DNA of 43,138 nt, from positions 1 through 43,138 of the forward strand of contig JAMYWO010000195.1 in assembly GCA_024220525.1 (NCBI GenBank). The letters are read 5' to 3'. Source of the stretch: Cochliopodium minus (taxonomy: Eukaryota; Discosea; Himatismenida; Cochliopodiidae). Position numbers and translations under genes: made by a program. This document shows positions 34,615 through 43,138 of this stretch, one piece after another. The first letter of the stretch is position 1; the number at the start of each line of letters is the position of its first letter. The notes beneath the pieces were generated by a model. It ran no database searches. It saw nothing but the letters and a program-made list of their open reading frames with translations, and had not been told where the DNA came from.

Positions 34615-36879
34615 TCAAAATTGATCCAGATTTTGTTTGAGAATGTTCTGATATCTTTGTGCGATGATATCAATCATATATCGGAAGAATTTGAGAGCAA
34701 GCAAAGAACATCTGTTGAAAATCATGATCATATCAACCCTTGAGAAAGAGATCTTTGAAAAGAATTTGAATAAAATTAGGATAAAATTAAGAAAAAAATA
34801 AATTGAAAATATTACAATTTCACAACCCTCTTCAGCAACAATCTCAAACAGATTATATTTGTCTTCCATAAAACCCATTTCATTAAAAAAAGTACCTCTT
34901 TGACATTAATTAATTTAATTAATAAAAAATAATTTTTTATTGAATAATCTTACGATCTGATAGAAGATAAATTGTGAACTTGATTGTATTTGGCTTTGAT
35001 GCTCACTTTACAACTTCCACTGCAAAGAAAAAAAATTTTGTCCGAAACCTCACCAGATTTCAAAATAACTTTTCCTTTCTCGTGAATTTCTCTTACAGAT
35101 CCCATCAATAATATTTTCCAATCTATTTTAATTTTGGAAAAAAATTAAATTCAATCAAAAAAAAAAATAAATATTGAATTCAATATTTATTCAATTTAAT
35201 TTAATTTATTTTAAATTTTGAAATTTTAATTTACCATTGTGAGACAAAAATAAATCATTTGTAGTACAGAAGGGAGTTTGTAAGAGCAGGTCTTCTATGG
35301 GGTTATTCTTTTTGAGGGCCAATGTCAAAATCAAATTTTTGGCGGTAACAACATCGACAATATCTTTGCCAAAAAAATTTAAAAATAAAAAATAAAAAAT
35401 GAAAAATGAAAAATGAAAAATGAAAAATGAAAAATGAAAAAAATAAAATAAAAATTTTTTTATACTGTAAAAATTATGGGTCATGTTGGAGGTGTAAATT
35501 TCGATTGATTTTTTGGGGAGATTGGATTTGATGTTTTTTATTTTGGAGATTTCGATGATCTGTCTGGAATCTTTCGAAAAATTGTTTCCGACAAAACAAA
35601 CATAATTGAGGGAAATGTAGAGGATGCCATGAGTAGTCAAGATTTTTTTAGTTTTGCACGTAAAATTGTACAGAAAATGTTCTGTTTTAGGCAAATTGAA
35701 AAGATTGGCAAACTTTTCATTTTCTTTTGTTTCTTCTTCGTTTGTTTCTGCAACAGGCTATTCATGAATTAAAATTTTTTATTTTTATTTTAATTTTATT
35801 TTAATTTTTAATTTTATTTTAATTCAATTTTTAAACATTTGTTTATTTTAAATTTTAATTAATATTTATTTTTTTTTTACCACAGCATCATTGTTGGTGA
35901 GACAGTTTCTGAAAAAAATTTTCTGGAGTGATTTGGAAGTGGGGATGTGAATGAAGTTTTGAATAAGCTTTCTTGTTGCTTTTATGTACTTTAGGCCTAT
36001 AAAAAAATAAAAAAAAAATTTAAAACCATAAAAAAAAAAGTTTAAAAAAAAATGTTATTAAAATACTATTAAAAAATCAAAATTAAAAAAATAAAAAATT
36101 AAAAAATTAAAAAATTAAAAAATTAAAAATTAAAAAATGTTATGATTTACAAAATTTTTGATAAAATTTTTTTCCGAGATTGGGTTGTGTATAAAACATA
36201 GAATCAAGGTCATTTGCTGCAAAAAAAGTAAGGGAGGTTCCTTCATCAATGGAAATAAAGTTTGAACGCAACAAAGAAGAATGGTGAACCACAAAAAAAT
36301 TGTCCGCTTTGTATTCTCTTATTGTGTTGTTTGATGTGTTCACATTCACATTTTTAATGTTTATTATGTTCACTGTTTTTACATTGTTATTGTTACTACT
36401 AATACTGTTGCTCACACTATTTAAAAATAAAGAAATAAAAATAAAATAAATAAAATAAATAAAATAAATAAAATAAATAAAATAAATAAAAATAAAAAAT
36501 AAAAATATAAATTAAATAAAAATATAAATTATAAATTATAATCCAAAATAATTTTAATAAAAATAATTTTAATAAATAAAATACTCTAAAAAAATAAATT
36601 ATTGAATTGGAAAAAAAAAGGAAACCTTGTTTTCTTGAGAGTGGAAAAGTTTTCGTCGGTCTCATTAGGAGCAAGGAAGGAGTAGCTATAGTTGTAGTTG
36701 TAAATGTTGTTGTAGAGGTTGGTGATTTCAGTGGTGTGAATGTTGTTGTTGTGGTAATAATTCAAAATGGGATTCGAAACGAAAAAATTTTTGTCATTTT
36801 TGCTAACATTGCTTCCATTGCCTCCATTGTTATCATTGCTTTTACTATTTTTATTATGATTTAAATTAATATTATTATC

Positions 36880-36956
<77 letters not shown>

Positions 36957-38715
36957 CTTTTTTATTATTGTTATTATCGTTATCGTTATCGGAGATTATG
37001 TTTTCTTGTTTGTTTTCGTTTGTGGATTCTCTTACTCTCCCTTTGTTGATTCTTACAAAGTACTTGTGTTGGTGGGTGGCGGGGAGAATTAGCTCGTATT
37101 TCGAGTACACTTTTTGCGTTCCTATCATTGACAGTAGTTGCCATTCCTTCTGTGTTATCCCCTCTATCCACCAAACCTTTTTTTTCACATTAAAAAATAT
37201 ACGAAATAAAAATTTTTTTAAAAAAAAAATTAAAAGTAATAAAATAAAATAATCAAAAAATAAAAGAATTTTAGAATGAACATTATTAAATTTTATTTCA
37301 AAATCAATAAAAATAAAAACAATGATGCTTTAAAAAAAAAAAGATATTATAAAAAAAATAATCAAAAGATTATGTAAAAAAATAAAAGAAAAAATAATTC
37401 AGTTTTAAAGAATGAAAAAAAAAAAAAATTGGAAAGAAAATTTTTTTTTTACTTTTTCGTTTTCGAGGAGATAATCAGAAAACAAAGAAGAGTTGTTGAA
37501 ATAAAAGGAAAGGGGTTTGGGAAGATACTCTCGTTTGACTTGAGAAAAGGGGAGGGAAAGTTTGCTTTTTTCGATAGACTCCTTTATTTTGATCGATAAT
37601 TCCGCCAACAGTGACTTTCTCGTTTTTATTATCCTCTTGTAGAAATCTGGTGCAAACATTGCTGCTCTCTCACTGTTTATCACTGTTCAAAAAAAAAAAA
37701 ATTTAAAAAGTTTAATTATTTCGTTAAATTTTTAAATGATATTTTTTTTATTTTTATTTTTTTTTTTGTTAAAGTGTTGAATTATTTGAATTTATTATTT
37801 TTATCATTAATATATTTTATTTTAATATAATTTATTTATCATTTAAACTATTTTGATTTTTTTATAATAATTTGTTTTTCTTTAAAAATATTTTTCGTTT
37901 TTTCTTTTTAACTTTGTTTAATTATTTTCATGAATAAAAAAAATTTAGTTTAATTTTAGTTTAATTTAATTTTATCTAATTTAATTTTAGTTTAATTTGA
38001 TTTTTAAATTTTTTATTTTAAATTTTACATTTGGTGAGAAGGAAATTGGTGAACTCGGGCCCTTCTCTGAAAACAGGGGGATCAGGGAGGAGAGGTTGTA
38101 TGGGCTTCACTCCCTCTTTCGTTATCACTGACACTCTGTAGTAGGTCGTTCCTTTTTCCACATGATCCACTGCCACCACTAAAATAAAAAATTATTAAAA
38201 AAAAAAAAGATAAAATTAAGGGACTATAATATAAAACAAAAAAAATAATTAAAAATAAAATAAAAATAAAATTAAAAATAAAATAAAGAAAATAAAAAAA
38301 GATAAAATTAAATAAAAAATAAAAAATAAAAAATAAAAATTAAAAAAAAAAAAATAAAAATTAAAAAAAAAAAAATGAATAAAAAATAAAAAATAAAAAA
38401 TAAAAAAATAAAAAATAAAAAATAAAAAAATTTAAATTATAATTAATAAAATAAAAATACCAATGAAAACATGAATGAACTGAGAAGTAAAGACTTTGGG
38501 GTCAAACTCTAAATCATTGGATTCACTAAAAATGAGAGCAACAACATCATTACCTATGTGCTTTTTTTTGGCAATTCTTTGTTTATCATTTTTGTCATCA
38601 GGTAACAAAGTGGAGACGTGAAACATTATTTTTGTTGATTCGTATATTGTGAAATAGGAGTGCTCCCCTGTTGAATCTTTTGTCACATTCAATCCCCCGT
38701 TGTAATCCTTCCAAT
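34615..38715 (-). CDS. RapGAP fused to cNMP-binding, GRAM and cNMP-binding domains (5' end missing)
   Basis: Predicted GTPase-activating protein for Rap, with a regulatory module. Eleven exons, in order from 38715, 38178, 37682, 37176, 36416, 35996, 35757, 35363, 35122, 34897 and 34752, all joining in compatible phase (about 790 residues visible). RapGAP: IMFHVSTLLP, KKHIGNDVVALIF (with the catalytic Asn), FTSQFIHVFIVVAVDH, FLLTKLINSERAAMFAPDF. First cNMP-binding-like domain: WQLLSMIGTQKVYSKYELIL to YFVRINKGRVR, split by a long Asn run. GRAM: LPKTEHFLYNFTCKTKK, HGILYISLNYVCFVGNN. Second cNMP-binding domain: EKGKVILKSGEVSDKIFFLC, GTFFNEMGFMEDK. The phosphate-binding Arg is not evident in either cNMP domain. 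Upstream exons are cut off at the N at 38988. Confidence 0.85.
35394..35445. repeat. 7-bp tandem repeat in intron
   Basis: Six or so copies of GAAAAAT (read on plus) within the intron splitting the GRAM domain of the RapGAP gene. Confidence 0.85.
36427..36500. repeat. A/T simple repeat in intron
   Basis: Repeats of AAATAAAAT/AAATAAATAA in the intron that splits the first cNMP-binding-like domain of the RapGAP gene. Confidence 0.75.
36878..36972. repeat. ATT triplet run coding for Asn
   Basis: Nearly perfect ATT run on plus, an uninterrupted Asn homopolymer of over 20 residues in the RapGAP gene, sitting as a loop insertion within the first cNMP-binding-like domain. Confidence 0.9.
37740..38020. 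other. Long A/T intron inside RapGAP catalytic domain
   Basis: Sits between the exon ending FLLTK and the exon beginning INSERAAM. Nothing other than A/T-rich low-complexity DNA is seen. Confidence 0.7.
38220..38455. repeat. A-rich simple repeats in RapGAP intron
   Basis: AAAAAT/AAAATTAAA units fill the intron between the first two visible RapGAP exons. Confidence 0.75.
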
Positions 38716-39116
38716 CTAAAAAAATAAAAATAAAATAAAATAAATATAAAATCAAAATCAAAAATTAAAAAATAAAAAAATAAAAAATAAAAAACATTAA
38801 ATAAAAATAAAAAATAAAAAATAAAAAACAAATTAATAAAAATAAAAAATAAAAAACAAATTAATAAAAATAATTTAAAAATAATAAATCAGGTCAAAAT
38901 AAAAATCTGATAAAATAATCTAAAAAATAAGAATAAAAATTAACATAGAATAAAAAAATGAAATAAAATAAACTAAATAAATAAAAANAAATTTTTTTAA
39001 TTTTTATTTTAAAAACCAATTTTTTTTTTTTGGGAATTTTTTATTGATTTTTAAACATATTAAATTTATTATTAAAAAATTTTCATTTGTAATTTTAATT
39101 TAAATTATTTTTGTAG
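38716..39116. other. A/T-rich flank with the third single N at 38988
   Basis: The RapGAP gene loses its 5' exons on the left of 38988 and the ClpB gene loses its 5' exons on the right. The two genes point away from each other, so both N-termini are missing at the same base. This is a likely contig join. No further coding sequence is seen. Confidence 0.75.
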
Positions 39117-41207
39117 GAGTGGGCAAAACACAACTTTGCAAGTCATTAAACAACTTCCTTTTCAGCGACTCCAAGAGCGTGTTGAGAATTGATATGGCGG
39201 AGTATTCTGAGAAACACTCTTCATCTCGATTGATTGGTTCTCCTCCCGGTTACATAGGCTATGACGATGGTAAAAAAAAAATTAAAAAAATTAAAATAAA
39301 TGAACAAAAAAAAAATAAAAATAAAAAAAAGTAAAAAAATATTTTAAATATTTACAAATATTTTTTATTTTTAAAATAAAATACATCTATAGAAATAAAA
39401 AATAAAATGATTTTATTTTTTAATTTTTAGGTGGTCAGTTGACAGAAGCTGTTAGAAGAAGGCCTTACAGTGTCATATTGCTCGATGAATTCGAAAAAGT
39501 ATTATTCCCATTTTTTTTATTTTTATTTTTTTGTTATTATTAATTTTAATTTTTTTTTTTAATTTTTATTTAATTTTTTTTTTATTTTTTTTATTTTTTT
39601 TATTTTAATTATTTTAATTATTTTAATTATTTTTTTTTATTTTAATTATTTTTTTTTATTTTTTATTAGTCTCACCCAGAAATCAGCAACTTGATGTTGT
39701 CCGTGTTCGACGAAGGGAGACTCACAGACAGCCACGGAAGAACAGTGGACTTCAAAAACACAGTGATGGTGATGACTTCCAACTTGGGTGGCGAAATCCT
39801 CGCTAACTTGCCTGAAAACATACCTACTGAAGAAGTAAACACTTTTTATTTATAATCCTCCTTTTATTTTTTTATTTTTTTTATTTTTTTTATTTTTTTA
39901 TTTTTTAATTTTTACTTTTTTTATATTATTATTTCTTGTTTCTTTTTTTCATTTTTATTTTTTATTTGTTTATTAATTTTATTTTAATTTGGAAGAATCA
40001 TTTTAATTTTAAGACTTTTTTATTTTTTTTTTATTTTTATTTAATTTTTTATTTTCATTTTTATTTTCATTTTTATTTTTATTTTTATTTTCATTTTATT
40101 TTCATTTTATTTTTATTTTATTTGATTCGTTTTATTTAGAATTTAGAAATTATTAAATTTCATTTTTTTTTTTTCATTTTAAAATAATATTTAAATATTG
40201 CACTGTAAAATTTATTTTCAAATTTTTTTATTTTATTTTAAAAATTAAATTATATTATTTTTTTATTATTTATTTTGAAAATTTTTTTTTTTTTATCAAG
40301 GTGAGAGAAGAAGTGATGAGTGTTGTGAGAAGAAGATTCCCACCAGAGTTCCTCAACAGAATCGACGATATCGTCCTCTTCAACAGACTTCAAAAGAATG
40401 ACATCGTCAGCATCCTCGACATCCAACTCAACCACGTCAGAGATCTTTTGGCAGAAAGAAAATGCACCATCACTGTTTCTCAATCTGCCAAAAACTTTCT
40501 GGTTGAAAATGGTAAATTAAAACTTTATTTTTTTTATCATTTTTTTATTATTTTTTTAATATTTTTTATTTTTTATTTTTTTATTTTTAATTTTTTATTT
40601 TTTAATCTTTTTATTTTATTTTCTTTTTTTTGATTTATTGGTAAATATCAATTATAAATTAAAGATATCTCTCCAATATAGAGATGAATGATTTTTTTTT
40701 CTACTGTTAAAAATATGTGTCAGGATATATACATATTGCATAACACAAATATATATTTTTTTGTTGAAAAATTTGTTTATTGATTGGATCAATATTAATC
40801 AACATATACAAATGATAATATCTCATTGATCAATTATATAGAATCTTATGTTTAGATATAAAAATTGATCCAAATTATATGCGCAGATCAAATTCACATG
40901 AACATCTTAAATTAAAACGTGGAGAAATAAATATTTAATTATTTTTCAATTAAAAAATCATTCTTAAATCTTTAAATTCAATTTCAATTTAATTTTCTAA
41001 TCTTCTTAAAAAAAAGGATATGATCCTTCTTATGGTGCCAGACCTATCAAAAGATCCATCTACAACCACCTCCTCACTCCTTTGTCCACTTACCTCATAA
41101 ACAACAATGTTCCTTTTGGATCCCTCATTAACGTAGATGTCAATCCTCACAACAATTCTCAACTATCCATATCTCACACTCAAATTTTGAACGAACTAAC
41201 TAATTAA
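39117..41207 (+). CDS. clpB: ClpB/Hsp104-type disaggregase, C-terminal AAA domain only
   Basis: Protein disaggregase of the Hsp100 family. Six exons remain (39117-39269, 39431-39498, 39670-39834, 40301-40511, 41017-41207, joined in phase, with one more expected upstream). They cover the second AAA domain: [10 protein letters not shown] (end of Walker A, whose first residues are in the missing exon), [39 protein letters not shown], Walker [62 protein letters not shown], and the C-terminal beta strand. The first AAA domain and middle domain are absent because of the join at 38988. No acidic Hsp104/Hsp101-type tail (such as EEVD- or DDLD-like) is seen, which points to a mitochondrial or bacterial-type ClpB. 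Confidence 0.9.
40512..41016. other. Longest intron of ClpB gene, unusually complex
   Basis: 505-bp intron between ENG and YDPSYGARP. Its middle (about 40660-40920) is less A/T-monotonous than other introns and holds small palindromes such as TATTGATTGGATCAATA. No reading frame or RNA gene is recognised. Confidence 0.5.
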
Positions 41208-41566
41208 AAATTATATTAAAAATTTAATTTTATTTTGTATTTTGTGTGAAAAGAATTATTTTTTAATGAATTTACTTTGAATTTCAAAAAATATTTTTTT
41301 TCTTATATTTCACTTCACCTATACTATAATTAAAATTTTTCCTCTTCAATTTTATCTTCCTGTCGAGTAAAATATAAAAATCCTTTCTAAATTGTTATCT
41401 CAAAAAAAAAAAACTTAATTTAACCATTCAAATTGGATCAGAATTTTTATCGCCAAGTTGAAAGAATTTTTTTTGAGTGAACAAAGATAAATTTTGAATA
41501 TTAAAAAAATAAATAATTAAATAAAATAATAAAATTAAAATAAAAAAAAAATTTAAAATTAAAATT
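41208..41566. other. A/T-rich intergenic region
   Basis: Between the ClpB stop and the first SAM-like gene. Nothing recognisable. Confidence 0.5.
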
Positions 41567-41992
41567 ATGAATCATAACAAGAGAAGAACGAAAACATCAT
41601 TGAGAATTAAATTATTGAGCTTCAATTTTTGCAAAATGAATAGCAGGTTATTGAATTTAAAGCAAATGGATTCAAAGGATATGTATGTATTCCCAATTTA
41701 AAAATTTTATCTTTAAAAATTATATATTGAATTTTTATCACAAAGATATTACTTTCTGAGAGATAATGATTTAAAAGATATTGCAAGACATTTATATCAT
41801 GAATGTATAGGTGGTCCAGAATTCATATTTCTTCTCGCTGAAGAAATAGGAGAGGAGTTGTTGAAACTTGACTTCAATTTTGACAAGGATCAGATAGAGA
41901 GATTGAGACTATTTTATAGTTGTGTATACAAGATCAGGAGAATTCATTCAAAGGATTTTACTGATGAGGAGATTCCCTTTATGTATAAATAA
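41567..41992 (+). CDS. Small SAM-like domain protein, paralogue 1
   Basis: Two exons (41567-41682 and 41756-41992) give about 117 residues. A basic N-terminus (MNHNKRRTKTSLRIKLL) leads to a helical domain: LKDIARHLYHECIGGPEFIF, LLAEEIGEELLKLDF, DKDQIERLRLFYSCVYKIRR. The pattern (helix, 'I.G.eFi.Ll', helix, 'e..klr.fy..i') resembles SAM or SAM-like (pointed-type) domains that form dimers or polymers. Not confidently a canonical SAM. The gene downstream at 42363-42746 is a clear paralogue, though its domain lies in a single exon. Confidence 0.65.
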
Positions 41993-42362
41993 TCTTCCTC
42001 CTTAATTTTTGAAAAACACAAAGAATATAAGAGTTGCGAATTTGTTTATTTAAAATAAAAATTTTTTCGATAGAATGCTTACAAATTTTATACATCCTTT
42101 ATCATTTATATCATCGCTTTGTTGTGATTAAATTTAATAAATTAATTTATTTTTTATTTTTTGCCAAAAAAAAATAAAACTCTTTTTTTTGATTTTGAAA
42201 ATGGAATTTGATAAGGATTTTTAGATCAAATTCGTCAATAAATTAAAAAAAAAAGAAAAATTAAAATTAGTTCAATTTCTTTGTCAAACAAAGCCAACAA
42301 AAAAAAAAATCAGAATTGAAAAAAAAATATTCAAAAAAATTAAACCCAAGACTGAACCAAAG
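41993..42362. other. Intergenic region between SAM-like paralogues
   Basis: A/T-rich. Contains the short hairpin CTTTGT-CAA-ACAAAG at 42279-42293, which shares a 13-mer with the inverted repeat at 8251-8267. Nothing else seen. Confidence 0.5.
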
Positions 42363-42746
42363 ATGATTTATGACCAAGAGATGAAAAATAATAATAATTC
42401 CAAAAAGAAAATGAAATTAGAAAAGATACTTCTGATAAAAAATTTTCTCAACAAGAATAAATGGATTTTGTACCTCAAAAGACTTTCTCCTAGAAAATTG
42501 AATATCTTTTTGATAGAGAAAGGAATGATCAAAGAAGCAGATATCTTCCTAAAAGCTAATATAAGTGGCAGGGAGTTTATTCTTTTGTTCACCAAAATAT
42601 TCGGGGCAGATTTATTGAAGGATTTATCATTCGAGGAACCCGAAATCAAAAAGCTCCAAACATTCTACCTGGAAATCTATAATTTCAGAAAGAGATACGT
42701 TAAAGATATTGAAGAAGATGAAAGGCCTTATGAGATAAAAAAATAA
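42363..42746 (+). CDS. Small SAM-like domain protein, paralogue 2
   Basis: Single exon, 127 residues. A basic, Asn/Lys-rich N-terminus (NNNNSKKKMKLEKILL) precedes LNIFLIEKGMIKEADIFLKA, then NISGREFILLFTKIFGADLL, EEPEIKKLQTFYLEIYNFRK and an acidic tail RYVKDIEEDERPYEIKK. It aligns along its last 80 residues with the gene at 41567-41992 (SGREFILL with GGPEFIFL; LQTFYLEIYNFRKR with LRLFYSCVYKIRRI). A tandem pair of small interaction modules is likely. Function unknown. Confidence 0.68.
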   Translation: MIYDQEMKNNNNSKKKMKLEKILLIKNFLNKNKWILYLKRLSPRKLNIFLIEKGMIKEADIFLKANISGREFILLFTKIFGADLLKDLSFEEPEIKKLQTFYLEIYNFRKRYVKDIEEDERPYEIKK

Positions 42747-43138
42747 TCAACAATTTTGAAATTTGGCGAAAGAATGTACACAATAAAAAAAATTTTTTTT
42801 TTGATTTATAAAAAAGAGCCTCTTTATTTGATTTTTTAATAAAATAAAAAAAAAGAAATAAAATAAGATTCACTTAGAAAAGCAAGAAATGGAAAAATAC
42901 AAAAGTTTATTTAGTCAAACATTTGTTAAAACAATATATTTTAGATCAAAAAAAAGTCCAAAATTTTTTAAGTAAGAATAATTAAAATTTGGTCAAAATA
43001 CAGAGAAAGTTTTCTTAAAATTTTTTTTTTTATTTACAATTCAAAACTTTCAAAAAAAGTTAAATAAATATGTGAAGAATAAGTTTTTAAACTTTCACAA
43101 AATATTGCAATTTCCACAAGAAATTTTTTTGTTTTCAA
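42747..43138. other. A/T-rich region at window end
   Basis: No coding sequence or RNA gene is recognised; poly-A and poly-T runs dominate. Confidence 0.5.

Noticed and set aside
39936-40139. Phe-rich plus-strand frame in the ClpB region
   Set aside because: It is T-rich intron DNA between two phase-matched ClpB exons.

Overview
This window is eukaryotic nuclear DNA from a very AT-rich genome. It has many short GT-AG introns (mostly 45-100 bp, often ending in TTTTAG, AAAG or AACAG), asparagine homopolymers encoded by AAT/AAC runs, A/T microsatellites in introns, and the standard code (TAA and TGA both used as stops). The gene set suggests a free-living amoeboid protist, perhaps Amoebozoa. It includes a P3A plasma-membrane proton pump, katanin p60, Sel1-repeat proteins, a Ras-type GTPase, a Zn2Cys6 factor, and a cNMP-binding/GRAM/cNMP-binding module as known from Dictyostelium GbpC and GbpD. 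The taxon is inference and is not settled by the sequence alone.

Three single N bases (1218, 19902, 38988) each sit where genes are cut off. The window is therefore best read as four contig pieces. Piece 1 (1-1217) holds the middle of a P3A H+-ATPase. Piece 2 (1219-19901) holds, in order: a secreted collagen-like protein (-), a divergent actin-related protein (-), a zinc-ribbon protein (-), a P-loop kinase (+) with a decayed partial copy behind it, two related coiled-coil proteins of an unrecognised family (+), an Asn-rich IQ-motif protein (-), a Sel1 protein (-), a secreted tyrosinase (+), and the N-terminal half of another P3A H+-ATPase (+).

Piece 3 (19903-38987) holds a 5'-truncated SPRY-like gene (+), a coiled-coil/Sel1 protein (+), katanin p60 (+), a SPRY protein (+), a ceramidase-fold membrane protein that lacks two expected zinc-binding histidines (-), a Ras-family GTPase with a 10-nt micro-exon (-), two almost identical tandem copies of a divergent Sel1-like gene (+), a Zn2Cys6 protein (-), and a RapGAP joined to cNMP-binding, GRAM and cNMP-binding domains (-). 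Piece 4 (38989-43138) holds the C-terminal half of a ClpB/Hsp104 disaggregase (+) and two small SAM-like paralogues (+).

There is no operon logic here. Links between genes are by theme: small-GTPase signalling (Ras protein and RapGAP, about 4 kb apart), surface and secreted proteins (collagen-like, tyrosinase), ion transport, and protein-interaction repeats (Sel1, SPRY, SAM). The most unusual item is the RapGAP-cNB-GRAM-cNB gene at 34615-38715. Its eleven exons all join in compatible phase, and it would connect cyclic-nucleotide-type sensing to Rap inactivation.
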